A stretch of 64,000 bases of DNA from Morinoia aosen (lineage: Eukaryota; Arthropoda; Malacostraca; Amphipoda; Talitridae): contig CM059576.1 of the NCBI GenBank assembly GCA_030386875.1, positions 67,393,581 through 67,457,580 on the forward strand. Reading direction: 5' to 3'. Each line of letters starts with the position of its first letter. Within the stretch, counting starts at the first letter, position 1. The translations under genes and the position numbers were made by a program. Below are positions 34,670 through 46,577 of the stretch, in pieces. Below the pieces are notes generated by a model. That model was not told the DNA's origin and ran no database searches. It saw only the letters and a program-made list of their open reading frames with translations.

Positions 34670-35300
34670 CTGCACATTTACTATTGAAATTTCTTTTTCT
34701 CATTTGTTCAGTCGCACAAAAGTGAAAAGGTGTCATCATGAGCAGTACCGCTGCATGGCACGTAATGAACACGCTACCCGTGCATCTCAATGACATATCT
34801 GTGATTTAGCAACAGATACTGTACATGTTTACGCGTCGTGAATGTTTCATAAAAGTAAACTACCAGTTCGTTTGTTTTATGCATCACTTATGTTTTACGA
34901 CGGCTCTAATAATGCTTTGGCTTGATTATCAATCGAACTTTCTGAATGTTAGACAGAAATAATTTCATTTCTGATGAATATTCCTAACCTAACAAAAAAA
35001 TTTGAAGAACCATGAATGAATTTTGATAATAGTTATAGAAAGGAAACATCATTTTGTAGTCAAATTCATCAATCTTCAAAGACACTTTATACATCCGTTT
35101 CACAAGTTCAAATTGATTTTCATGCGTTTACGGGAGAAATCATTTCGCGCTCGTCGTTTATAATTTGCATTATGAATTCTCCAGCCGTCATTTGGCATTC
35201 ATATTCATTAAACTTGGCAATAGCAGCGTCTGCTTGGTGGGCTGCCTGTGTTGTTGGTGTCATCTTCATTTTAGTGATCAATTTAATTATTATATTGAGA
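34670..35300 (-). repeat. Family R1 copy (core M1 at 34711-34809)
   Basis: It contains core M1 (GTGTCATCATGAGCAGTACC, then GCTGCATGGCACGTAATGAA) and the distal block with GAATTCTCCAGC and TCATTTGGCATTCATATTCA. The orientation is taken as reverse relative to copies at 40050 and 44170. Open frames at 35016-35408 and 35405-35818 lie in or beside repeat sequence and are not supported as genes. Confidence 0.7.
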
Positions 35301-35739
35301 TACAACGTTGTTTTTGTTATGTTACGGATATTGTTGCCCATGATTTTGCTGATCATATTCCAACTGTTAGTCTTAATATTGCTGGGTAATTTCTGTTCCT
35401 TTAGTTGATATTATTAGTAACAGCATGGCTTCTAACACTGATGGTAATGTTATTTATATTATCTCGCAAAATGTTGTTTGATATTGCTGACACCCTTCCA
35501 AATGAAATTGCTAGTTTTGCAAATTCCTTCAGTTTCCCCTGCCAAAATCCTGTCCTGTGGCCAACGCCTACAGCAGAACTTAGCGCTAATTCCTTCATAT
35601 TTCAAGATCCTGTTTACCCTGCCAGCAACTCTGTCATTTTCAACCCACTCGTTTACTTTTGTTGTGTACTGGTGCGGGCACTACACACCCTGGCAAGTGT
35701 AACGGGTGTTTCGAAGTCAACAACAATAACAAACAAACA

Positions 35740-36010
35740 TCGGCATCTACGGATGCTTTATTTCCAATTCATGCCTGATACATATCACGTTGTACAATGG
35801 TTTTCAAATGCCTTATAACTAACAACAGAACGCCCTGACGCTTTCCCCCGGTCAAGACCGGTACCCATTTCAGACACCGGGGTAGAGTGGGGTAATGTGC
35901 TCACAATTTTTCCCCTATACCCAACGGAGAAAATCGCCACCCAGCGCCGGGATCAAAACGACTCCAACTGAAGCCTGTCTGATTAGAGCGCTCGGTGGTG
36001 GAGTGAACAA
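35740..36010 (-). mobile_element. tRNA-derived SINE copy S1
   Basis: Minus orientation. The 3' end has the terminal hairpin GCATCCGTAGATGC and the body contains GGTACCGGTCTTGACCGGGG and its neighbours, as in S3 and S5. The head near 35955-36010 is diverged (GTTTTGATCCCGGCGCTGG for box B). Confidence 0.65.
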
Positions 36011-36112
36011 ATCCTACTTACAAAGCCAGAACGCACTCAATGAACGGTCGAGTTCTTGTGTTCAAGTGAGGCATTACCACGGCTGTCATTGATTAAATTG
36101 TGCTATTTGCTA

Positions 36113-36600
36113 TTATACCCACGCCTCAGCAGTTGCGGCGTTGCTGTTAATTAATATCTTCCACTCATAGTTCGTGTCTATAGCGGACTGTGCAGGGTGT
36201 TTCAGAACAAGAGGTACAAAATTGCACACGGAGTAGAAAACGACAAAATAAACAATTTTTCTTCTTTGAAATTTTTCGAAAAAATTCGGATTTGAGATAT
36301 TAACTGTTAATTGCTTTAAAGGATGAAATATAATGATACAATTACTCCCAATATTTATTTTGAATGTAATCCACAAAAATTGTTCAAAATGTGTTCCACC
36401 TACATCAATGTAATTTTCAAATCTTAGCCTTAATAACTGCCGGATATCATGAAACACGTCTGGCATTTTATAAATCTCACCACCAGCCACTGCAATTCTG
36501 GCCACGAGATCTTCCCTAGACTCAATGGGTGTAGCATAAACAAGGCTCTCCATGTATCCCCAAACTAGATATCCAGCGGAGTCATGTCAGGAGATTTAGA
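36113..36600 (-). pseudogene. Mariner/Tc-type transposase, C-terminal fragment
   Basis: Reading the minus strand, SPDMTPLD (36560-36590) is the motif holding the third catalytic aspartate in many mariner-like proteins. It is followed by a stop and a one-base frameshift, then YMESLVYATPIESREDLVARI, and ends with a YIDVGGTHFEQFL tail, a typical C-terminus. The rest of the 146-codon frame is downstream untranslated sequence. CAGGGTGTTTCAGAA at about 36193 (+ strand) may be the element's terminal repeat. The N-terminal and first two catalytic residues are absent. Confidence 0.75.
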
Positions 36601-37439
36601 TAAATGTTATTATTGTAAATCTCACGGAATAAAAGTGTTTGTAACGTAAATTCAAAACCAATATCAGTGTGAATGTCACGAGCACTAGTAGTTGAAATGA
36701 AAGCAATAATTTAGATTATAATCTTCTTGGTCCTCATGCTTATGTGTACATATATATATGGATATGTATTTATATATTTTTTTCATGCTCCCTTAAAATG
36801 ACACTTTTGAACATTGGCCGAAACAAGCGATTCGTATATTATTTCCGGGCGTCAATAATTGCGAAGTTTTATGTCATGTACATGTAAACTGTCAAAAGTG
36901 TTTTCACCCCACAATGAAAATGCATCGTCCATGAAATTGTGTTATCTCTTATAATTATCATTACATGCATTTTTAAATGTAGATTAAGCAAGACTAGGAG
37001 TACATTGCCCTCAATCATTTCTTTTCGACTAGTGACATGGGTATTACAAGACTCATGTGTGTGTATCATCTAAGTGTATTAACTTTGAGATATTTAAAAA
37101 CCAATGATTGTAATTGTACAATCTCTATTGGAAATAAGGTGTTTTCTTTCTTTCATTATATTAGTAATTTATTCATTAGACGTAAATAATTATCACGTTA
37201 CATAATGAGGCATATCTTTGAAATTAATTCAACAAAATTAACGTTCCTTATCACTATTATATAGATCTATGATATTAGTATGATCATTATAAACACGATT
37301 ATCAAAAATACACGTAGAAACTAAAATTGTTATTGTTTTAAATAGGCAAGCAACAACATCAATATAATCGTCTATTCATGCCCAGAAATGAACTCTGTAA
37401 CATTAAAAGTAACAGACTGAAATATCACGAGTACAATAC
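36601..37439. other. No recognised feature
   Basis: AT-rich sequence with no supported gene or repeat. Confidence 0.45.
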
Positions 37440-38400
37440 TATGAAGACGGCAGCGACATCACTGGCGGCCCACCGAGCAGACGCTAATGTTGCAAAGTTT
37501 GGTGAATATGAATGCCAAATGGCGGCTGGAAAATTCATTCAGCCACTCAGGAATAGAAGAATTGACAGATTTTTGTACGCAAGGAAAAGTATGAAATATT
37601 CAACGATTTTCAAAAAATAATGCATTCCATACTACATAATCTTGTTCATTTTTTTGGTGTTTTACGGAGTTGCTTTATTCATATAGTTATTTGTACCTTA
37701 AATTCAAGGGTTTCAGTGATAAATTAAACCAAAATATTTAATTTCAATCATCTTGAAGCATAGGTGAAGGAAGAATGTAATAAACAAAAACCAACGGGTA
37801 TATTTGGTCCCGTGGAACATTCAAAATATCTGTTTCTATATTCTAAATGTGTCACTGAGATGCACGGGTAGCGTGTTCATTACTGTGCGCGAACGCGACG
37901 GGATTCCGTTCAGTTTTGTTTGCACTTACAATAGTTTCCCAATTCTTAGTTATGAACTAAAACTTATTACTACCTAGTTATGAAATGGGCCAGCAATGTT
38001 TCTCGCTGGATGACGTGGTTGTCGCATTCTTGTTTGTATTATATTTGGAGCCCTTCCAGGTTATCATGGTGGCAATGGGTACGTCAGTGATTTTGAATAA
38101 CGGGAAATATGAATTGTTGAGATTCTGGTGTTGACTATTAGTTATAATGTATGAGGCTCGTTTTCCAAATTGAAGATGAGCACCTCGGTGGATGTGATGT
38201 AAAGCACACTATGTGTGGCATTAAATGGCGTGTGTTCACTACCCGAGGCAACGCAGGAGCCGAGACTGGTGTCATGCGACCCGTGACTGGGAGTGGTGTG
38301 CGGTGGCGGGGCACCTGCTGGTATTCTTGCTCTCCTCGCAATCTCTTGTCTTGTTGTTACTCCAGCTAATTTCTCTGACATATTTGGTTACAATTCTATA
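37440..38400 (+). repeat. Family R1 copy (M2 at 38228-38345; M1 partly deleted)
   Basis: It starts with GAATATGAATGCCAAATGGC and has an M1 remnant at about 37850-37890, where about 80 bp of the core is missing between GTGTTCATTAC and GCGAACGCGACG. It then carries core M2 (CCCGAGGCAACGCAGGAGCC, then GGTGGCGGGGCACCTGCTGG). Confidence 0.7.
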
Positions 38401-38539
38401 AAAGGTGTGGTGGTGAACACACAACTTGAATTAAATATATGGATAGAAGCTTTTACCACGACCTATTTCTGCTTTTGACCGCCAGATGTCGTCGTCATGG
38501 TCGTAACAATACCTTATAGTAATTGCAAGCGCAAGATTG

Positions 38540-38800
38540 CTCTGTCTTGCTGACCCCGCGCCGTACAGCATCTCCGACCGACGCTTCCCAATACATATGT
38601 TCAAGTCACTTCTCTCTTTTATTTCGCCCACAACGCTGTACTTCTGCTGTACAAGTACGAGTTTCAACATACTGCGAAACGTTCAGGTATATACATCGGT
38701 GCAGAATTTTACATCAGTTTTCCCTTGAATCATTTCGTCCGAAATTTTCTGCAAGTAATCAGGTTTCACAGCACGGTGCGTCAAAGTCACAGCAGTACGG
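38540..38800 (+). repeat. Family R2 copy 1
   Basis: It shares CCGACCGACGCTTCCCAATA and ACAAGTACGAGTTTCAACAT with copies at 41720 and 50610. Function unknown; open frames are not shared between copies. Confidence 0.7.
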
Positions 38801-39754
38801 TGCGTTCAACTAGCTGTAGTCACCGCAAATTAGGTGTGATAAATTTAACAAGGCTGAAGCCTTTTAATGGGATCTAGGTGGAAAAATTCTATGAGTAGTG
38901 ATTGCGAAGTGGGGCACTTGAATAACAAGAGGTCTGCCAAAGGAACTAATTTAACAGCAAATGCATGTCAATTTTCTTCAGGGGTACGCATGTTGGAGGT
39001 CCTCAGCCTATTTTCTGGTTGAAAAAAATTGAGAATTGAGTTCTACCGAAGAAAAAGTATTTAGGCTACAAGAGAACGACGCGAAGCTTGACCGTAAGAG
39101 TTTCGAACGTAAACTTAAGTAAAATTATACATTTTAAGAGTCACACGTTGAATGCGCAAAATTGAAATGTCTTTCGTAAAGCTAATAATTTTCAACATTA
39201 ATATCTCATTGTCAAAATATAACTGTTAGCGATGTGATGTGCAGGAGTTTCGTAGGTAAGGAATGTTACGTCGTCAACGTAGGAATCAAACCCTTACTTT
39301 TAATCCTCCTGCCTCCATTGCGCGTAGATGTTGAACAGTTCAAGCACTCCTTTCTTGTCTATTGAATCTTGACAATTAGCGTAGTGTCCTTATTGCGTTC
39401 AGTTCTACACTGTCCTGCCACTGGCAAGAACTTGCGAGTAAACTCGCTTCAATAATCTCACACATGTGAGAGACGTTATGTACGAGAGCTTTCTCTTCTG
39501 CGCGATGTTGACGCTCTCCTTGGTACGTCTCTCTGGTGCCTTTCTTGGTATCATTAGTACCGAAATTTCATGTTATATTTCCGAACTTCACACACAATTA
39601 ATTTTATGAAATATCTTCTAACAAATTGTTGAAACTGATGAAATGATTGCATCTAAATTGAAAAGCTCTCTGTTGGTAATCGAATTATTGATTTGTCAAA
39701 CACTGGTATAAAATTTAGTTTCAATACAAATTGTGTGCCTGGTAGTCACACTAG
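38801..39754. other. No recognised feature
   Basis: No gene, RNA or repeat partner identified. Confidence 0.45.
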
Positions 39755-39930
39755 AGGATAAATGTATCATTATGAGCAGTACCGCTGCATGGCACGTAAT
39801 GAACACGCTACCCGTGCACCTCAGTTACATATCTGGGATTTAGAAACAGATATTACACTCACATGTCGTGAATGTTCTGTCGGAGTAAATACACTCCCGC
39901 CAGATTGTTATATATATCGAATTTATTACA
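39755..39930 (-). repeat. Family R1 fragment (M1 at about 39765-39860)
   Basis: A nearly complete M1 core followed by a short R1 flank; M2 is not present nearby. Confidence 0.7.
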
Positions 39931-40049
39931 TTTGTGTTTCAAAAAATGAAGCTATGGTTTAAATTTTCACTCAAGCCCTTGAGTATAAAACTGCTACATT
40001 TTTATTTATGAGGAAAATCCTGACATCAATTTAAATTGAAGAACAATTG

Positions 40050-41050
40050 ATAATTATTGAAGAACGCTCCTGTTGCTAAGTTCATTCAATATGACGGAGG
40101 GAGAATCTATTTACCAATTAAAGAATGACGATCACTAATTAGTTGAGTTCTTGAATACATGGAAATAAATTTGAACTTTTGAGAGCGATGCAGAAACTGT
40201 TTTCAGAGATCGATGAATTTGTCCACAAAATGAGGCTTTTCATACAATTATTCTCAAAACTCATCTTTACTTCTTTAATTTCTTTTAGTTGAGAAATATG
40301 TTTCATCCAATAATCCTTTAGAACTGAAATTAAAGATTTTCAATTATTAATCAAGTCAAATCATAATTTAGAACATCGTTACACACAAGTAAGATATATC
40401 CCAGACATGTAACTGAGATGCACGGGCAGCGTGTTCATTACGTGCCATGCAGCGGTACTGCTCATAATGACACCTTTACACTTCTGTGGGACTGAACAAA
40501 TGAGAAATTAGAATGGGAGGATCGTTCGTGAACGTGACGAGATTCAGGTCAGTACTTTTGGTTGCACTTAAAATAGTTACCCAATTCAAAGTTATCCAAT
40601 ACGACTCATCACTAGGCTAGTTATTGAATGGCTCGGCAATGTTAAACCTGTAGGGTTGCTAGAAACACCACAGTTTTGGAACAATTATATTTGGTACCCC
40701 GCCGGGGTCATTATGGTATAAGTGTAAAAGGAAGTACTAATGTGCAGGGGAAGTGATGACTTGTAAAAAGTCTGTTGTTGAGAACTAGGTATAACGTGGG
40801 ATTTTATTAATTTTCCAAAATGAAGACGGGCGCCTCAGTGGATGTCATGCTGTGCAGACTATGTGTGACAGTAAATGACTGGTGTTCACCACCCGAGGCA
40901 ACGCAGGAGCTGAGACCGGTGTAATGCGACCCGTGGCTGGGAGTGGTGTGCGGTGGCGGGGCACCTGCTGGTATTCTTGCTCTCCTCAAATTCTCTTCTC
41001 CTGTTGTTACTGCTGCTCATTTCTTTGTCTTATTTACTTATGATGATTGA
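40050..41050 (+). repeat. Family R1 copy (M1 40407-40500, M2 40885-40995)
   Basis: Both cores are present with about 390 bp between them, matching the spacing at 44645-45112. A diverged distal block (TATTTACCAATTAAAGAATG) precedes them. Confidence 0.75.
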
Positions 41051-41461
41051 TCACTGATTATTGATTGCCCTATCGTGTATTTATATACACGTGAGAGAGG
41101 TCCAGAAAGTTGAATTTAAACGACAAAATGGATGCTAGTAAACTAATGCAGATGACACTGGAAATTCACAGGAAAATCAATTTTCAGGGGATCTAGGAAG
41201 AGCTATCCGGTCTTAGTGCCAATGAAACCGTTTTAATTTTCCCACCCTTATCCATAATTTCTAGAGTAGCCGCCGGGTACGCGCCCTGAGCCAGCATACG
41301 TGTTGTAAATTTGCTTGTTCAATTACCATCAAGTATTGGTACGACCGTGACAACGACATCTGGTGGTCAAAAGTGGAAATAGGAAGCGAAAGAAACCCTT
41401 TGTTGCTAGTAGATGGCGCAGGTAGTACTTTAGTGAGGGCGATATGAAGTAAAGGATGTTT

Positions 41462-41718
41462 TATTCCAACCAAGCCTGATACATATCATCTGGTACATTG
41501 ATTTTTCAAATGCCTTAAACTAACACCAGGACGCCACGACGATTACCCCCGGTCAAGCCGGTACCCATATCCGACGCCTGAGTCGAATGGGGAATTGTGG
41601 CTGAGTTCTCCCTTTTCCCAAAGGGGAGAATCACCGGGAGGCACTGCCGGAATTCGATGCCGACGCCTTCCTGTAAAATGCGCGCTGTTAACCACTCGGC
41701 CACGGTTGTCTGATCTTC
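41462..41718 (-). mobile_element. tRNA-derived SINE copy S2
   Basis: Minus orientation. The box A-like word TGGCCGAGTGGTTAA (inverse at about 41690-41704) resembles Leu/Ser tRNA; the box B-like word is GCATCGAATTCC. The body (GGTACCGGCTTGACCGGGGG) and tail match S1 and S3. R2 copy 2 abuts it. Confidence 0.75.
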
Positions 41719-42000
41719 GTCTCGCTCTGTCTGGCTTGACCCCGCGCCGTGCAGCATCTCCGACCGACGCTTCCCAATACATTTGTTCAAGTCACTTCTC
41801 GCCTTTATTTCACCCACAACGCCGTACTTCTGCTGTACAAGTACGAGTTTCAACATACCTCGAAACGCTCACTGATGTACGTGAGTGAACAAGTTTACAT
41901 TAGTTATTCCTCAATTCTCCTCGAAAAAAATTTTATGCCAGTCATCAGTTTTTACAGTACGAATTTCGATTTAATTTTTGTAACTCTCCAAAATTAGGTC
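41719..42000 (+). repeat. Family R2 copy 2
   Basis: It shares CTTGACCCCGCGCCGTGCAG and CCGACCGACGCTTCCCAATA with 38540 and 50610. Confidence 0.7.
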
Positions 42001-42829
42001 GAAAAAAATAACCTTCCCTACAAAAAATACCCTCAACACTAGCATCATGTGCGCACAGCGCATCTCTATCTTTTTCCTACATATCCTTTTCCGTTTCACC
42101 CCTTCCCTTCCCGACACACTCTGTGTCAAACTCTTTATCCGTCTTCTTTATAAGCATCGCCAAGTTGTGAACCTCTTAATTGGATTATGGAAGGCGAAAG
42201 CCTCGGTTAGTGGAGAGGTAATGATGCGGTTGAACCAAAGTTGAACCGGGTTTGATACTATTGCTTTGTAAATAGTGGGGGACAGTCATGGTTTAAGTGT
42301 CGATTGTAACCAAAAGTCACCCATTTTATGGTAAAATTATGCCCATACCTGAAGGATACGTAACGTAAGTGAAAATATATTGTCTTGTGTTGAGCCACTT
42401 ATTTATGGGCTTATGACGCGGTTAAGGCGGCGACTCACTGGCTATAGAAATATTTTTATTAGAGGAGAGTAAATACACGGAAATCCAAAGATAAGCCGTT
42501 TATTTTCGGTAGAGATGTTAGAACGACATTTGAAACTTAATGCACAAAACTGTAAAGTTAAGGGCAACAGTATCGAAAACTCTTCAGCACCGGACGTCAG
42601 GTAGACAGGCGGGCATCCGACTTGCGGTCTGTGACGATGTCGTCATGGGAAGCACTGCACCCGTGCTGTGACGATGTCGTCATGGGAAGCACTGCACCCG
42701 TGCTTTCTTGAGTTAATAATAGTTAAGATACAGGTTTAATTATACCTCAAGTATAAATATCTTGGTTATAGAAAGTTTAAGTAAGTTATAGTATGTTTTA
42801 GTTATAGTTTATTGGCGTTGTTTCTTTAG
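42001..42829. other. No gene; contains a 37-bp tandem duplication
   Basis: A 37-bp unit beginning TGTGACGATGTCGTCATGGG occurs at 42630-42666 and 42667-42703 without a difference, so it is a young duplication. Otherwise nothing was recognised. Confidence 0.6.
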
Positions 42830-43036
42830 CTCCGAATCTCTTACGATTTGTACGGAAACCTTGAAATGAGAGCGACAGAGCACATGGAATCTCGTGAGAT
42901 GGAGACTAAGGTGGGCGTGGAAATAAAAAAAATTCTTTGGAATGCTTGAAAAAAATGATCAAGTTTTCGACGGCACTGCTGGTATGCAAGAATTGTTAAA
43001 ACAACAAAATCAAAACAATCTCATAGCCACAGCAAA
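42830..43036 (+). repeat. Proximal segment of a long R1-linked repeat
   Basis: It starts near GTTTCTTTAGCTCCGAATCT and matches 62920-63110 (CGAATCTCTTACG, TACGGAAACCTTGAAA, GAGAGCGACAGAGCA). In both places an R1 copy follows in the same order, so R1 may be the 3' part of an element of about 3 kb. Confidence 0.6.
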
Positions 43037-43438
43037 ATGAGTTATTCTAAAATATTAAATTTTATTATAGGTTATGTGAAAGAATATGGAACACTTGAAG
43101 CACACCAAAGAGAAAAATGTACAAAACCTATTGAACCGTTCCTTACAATTGTTCACAAGGCAAAAGTTGGTGCAGAGGTCGACAAAGTGAAAGCAGCAAG
43201 TCCATCACACGACTCAGGCTCTGAATCACTTCACCGATCAAGTCGTGAATCAAGTCAGGAACGAAGTCCAACCGCACGAACTGCACCAAGTCCTGGCGTA
43301 ATTTCTAGATCAAATACAAGACAAAGTTCTACTCAAAATACTACAGCAAAACATAGTATGATAGATTACTTGCATTATTCTCGAAGACTTACTACTATAC
43401 CAACTCAAGCATCTATTAAATCATCTGTTCCTTACTGA
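43037..43438 (+). CDS. Unrecognised Ser-rich open frame in the R1-linked repeat
   Basis: 133 codons. The N-terminal third is basic and mixed (GYVKEYGTLEAHQREKC); the middle is Ser/Arg-rich low complexity (SRESSQERSPTAR). A short open stretch in another frame (42939-43036) precedes it. The related locus at 62920 lacks most of it. It may be the decayed ORF of a transposable element. No domain recognised. Confidence 0.25.
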   Translation: MSYSKILNFIIGYVKEYGTLEAHQREKCTKPIEPFLTIVHKAKVGAEVDKVKAASPSHDSGSESLHRSSRESSQERSPTARTAPSPGVISRSNTRQSSTQNTTAKHSMIDYLHYSRRLTTIPTQASIKSSVPY

Positions 43439-43879
43439 GTGAAATGAATCTGAACCAGAATATGAGTGTCAGACGTTCATGGATCTGAGATTGTGGTGCT
43501 ACCTGCTGACATTAATGATATTCTAAAGAAGGTGCCATTTACTGTTTGGTTCTTTATATGCTGGAAAAAATGGAGTCTTTGATGTATTGCTAATTCTAAC
43601 ACACGATTTATCCAAGAGAAACATAATGAACAAAAGTTACATTAACAGATTTAATAATTGTAGTTTAAAAATGCAAAAATAACGTGTATTAATTATCTGC
43701 AGAAAGAGTAATATCGTGGCAAGTATTTCTTCAATCATCTAGTTCAATAAATACATTTTACGAACTTATCGTTGGATTTAACCTGCATGTATTAAAAATA
43801 GATATGATCAACAGCATTACGGGCGACAATATCAGCAGCATGATTTGTGAAATCATCGTAAGCCGTATATAATGAGTAA

Positions 43880-44165
43880 CATGCTCTCCGTGGCACAGCG
43901 GTTAAGGGATCGGACTTGTATGCTGGAAGTCGCGGGTTCGTTCCCAGCGCTGGCGCGGAGATTTTCCCCGTTGGGTATAAGGGAAAGCTCAAGCACAATA
44001 CCCCACTCAACCCAGGTGTCGGAAATGGGTACCGGCTTTACGGGGGAACCGTCATGGTGTCCTATATATAGGGTTAGTTATAAGACATTTGAAAAACCAA
44101 TGCTAAGATCATATGTATCAGGCTTGATTGGAAATAAAGCATCCCAAAGATGCCGATGTTAACCT
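43880..44165 (+). mobile_element. tRNA-derived SINE copy S3 (full length)
   Basis: Box A-like TGGCACAGCGGTTAAGGG starts at 43891 and box B GGTTCGTTCCC at 43935-43945, spaced like an RNA polymerase III internal promoter. A roughly 150-bp body contains CCCCGTTGGGTATAAGGG and GTCGGAAATGGGTACCGGC. The end carries the hairpin GCATCCCAAAGATGC. It interrupts the long R1-linked repeat, whose uninterrupted version is at 63140-63200. Confidence 0.85.
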
Positions 44166-44169
44166 TTTA

Positions 44170-45900
44170 AACCTTTAACATGAAAATGGCATCAACATTA
44201 CAGGCAGCCCACCAAGGAGACGCTCCTGTTTCTAAGTTTAATGAATATGAATGCCAAATGACAGCTGGAGAATCCTTTCAGTAATTCAGGAATGACGAAC
44301 ACGAATTGATAGATTTCTTGAACACATAAAAACTAAATGTAAACTTTTTAAGGTGACACATAAATTGTCTTCATACCTATTGGAATTTTTTTACAAAATG
44401 GTACATTTCCTAGAACGATTCTCAAAAGTTCATTATTAATTATTTATTTTTTTGAGGGTTCAGAAACATTATTCGCAAATACAATTATTTCAGTAATACA
44501 TTCAAAATTTCAATAACTAATCAAGCCAAAGCATTATTTCAACCATCGTAATACACAAGTAAAACATGACTGATGTTAACAACAAACGGTTAGGTGTTTA
44601 CTCCTATGGAAGATTCGAGACGTGTGTGTGTGTGTAATATGTTTCTAAATCCCAGATGTGTAACTGAGATGCACGGATAGCGTGTTCATTACATGCCATG
44701 CAGCGGTGCTGCTCATAATGACACCTTTGCACTTTTGTGGTACTGGACAACTGATAAATTTCAAGGAAATTATTGGCATGAACGCGAAGAGATTCAGGTG
44801 TAATGGTTGCATTTAAAATAGTTAACCAAATCATATTTATCACATAGAAGTCTTCAACAAATATCTGATGGGTCCACAATGTCTCTCGCACCTCAACCCT
44901 AATAAAAACCTTGTACGTTCAGTGTGTTTATTTTGGAACCCTTCTAGGGTACATGCTTAGCATAAGGATAAAATATGTGCCCGAGGTTAAAATCTAGATT
45001 ATCTGTCTCCTCGAATAATATAGTAATTACATACGAGACTTGTTTCCATTCCATATTGCAGAGGATTAACTCAGTGGTTGTGATCTTATAGTCCCTAGTA
45101 TGAAATTCAAGGCGTGTGTTCACTACCCGAGGCAACGCAGGAGCTGAGACCGGTGTCATGCGACCCGTGACTGGCAGTGGTGTGCGGTGGCGGGGCACCT
45201 GCTGGTATTCTTGCTCTCCTCACATTCTCTTCTCTTGTTTTTGCATCATTTCATGCTTTTTGGAATACAACCAATGTTATGGAGTGTCAGTTTCAAATAT
45301 TGAATATTTTTTTTGTCATTCAAGTGTGAATTCTACAAGTCTTGTATTAATTTCATTTATAGCTGTGACAAATCCGTGGTTTTACCGAGCAAGAGAGCAT
45401 TTTATGCATATAACACAAAGCACCTGGTTGAATTACCACTATGCGTGGTTCATTTTACGGCATGAAATCAGTTAATGAATTTGAATTAACAAATGACAGT
45501 CAAAGGGAACGTCGCATATGGTCATTAATTCCGTGTGAACGCTTTTTTTCATGAATCCTTAGTCGTAAAACATTTTAGCGAGTTGGAATGGACTCATTTA
45601 TTCTTATGCTAAAGGATGGGTGGATTAAAGAACAAGAAAAGAATTGTACACAAATTGAAATGTTTAGAAATTGTATTGTATTCACTATACATGTTCAGTT
45701 AGAAGATTACATCTCAAACTCGATGAACGAAATAACATTTTTGTCGTTTCCGTTTAAGATGTTCACGCGAGTATTTTCATGTTTTCTTCAGCCCCTGAAT
45801 TCAGTATCATATAATATTACATCAAAATATATATCGTTTAAAAAATGTAGAATTTTATCTTCGACTGGTTAACCACTGACGCATGAATTAACACAGCGCA
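44170..45900 (+). repeat. Family R1 copy, longest (M1 44645-44745, M2 45112-45230)
   Basis: It begins with GCAGCCCACCAAGGAGACGC and GAATATGAATGCCAAATGAC, runs through M1 and M2, and continues about 650 bp further to a distal block (AGTTAATGAATTTGAATTAA, then AATGACAGTCAAAGG) that is also found inverted at 55730-55870. Open frames here (for example 45588-45872) are not shared between copies. Confidence 0.7.
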
Positions 45901-46279
45901 TTTCAAATGAGAAAAACGGCATTTCCTGGCCTGCGTTACGTGGTCCGTTGGGTTAATTCATTTCTTATGTATAATGTGAACATCATGGAGCACTGCGCCA
46001 ACTTTATACGACTCAATAAACACTAAAAAACAATACCATGTATTTTCAACATTAGTTAGGTAAGAAAATATAGGTTACTATTGTTATTGCACGATTCAGT
46101 ATAACAATTATTTGCATAATTAAGATTAGAACGATATAATACGTAAGCTCACTGCACAACACATCGTATAGTAACCTTTTAGGTATTCTATAAATGTGTA
46201 ATAATACCCAAGATTGTTGGGCGTTTAAATATTATAGGCTGATTTTCCGCATATCCAGTTTTGTTTGCTCTTTACTCTG

Positions 46280-46577
46280 CCACTGAACCCAACAGGTGTG
46301 TAACACAACACCTACCTTCACATTACCGAGTGCATAGAGTGTCTGTAAGGCTAAGCAACTCAGGAGTACGTGTACGCGTCATTGTGGTATTTTGGTGCAA
46401 TAAAAGCTTGTAGTTAAATTTATTGACGTGACAGTTTCTCATAAATAGGATCTGAATATGGTGCGGAATCACTGTATTATGTACAGTTACTTACAGCAAT
46501 GAAATTCAATTGTAATTTACGAATACAAGTTTTATTCGTCACGTACGGGGAATCCATGTGCGTGTCCTCGCATTTAT
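46280..46577 (+). repeat. Family R3 copy 1, left part
   Basis: TCTGTAAGGCTAAGCAACTC, CAATAAAAGCTTGTA and TGACAGTTTCTCATAAATA match 51500-52100. It is interrupted by the TTAA element. Confidence 0.65.

Noticed and set aside
35016-35818. Hydrophobic open frames that could suggest membrane proteins
   Set aside because: They lie in or beside an R1 copy; T-rich sequence yields hydrophobic translations, and the other R1 copies do not keep the frames.
43890-43960. A functional tRNA gene
   Set aside because: Boxes A and B are present, but they are followed by a body shared with four other loci, so this is the head of a SINE.
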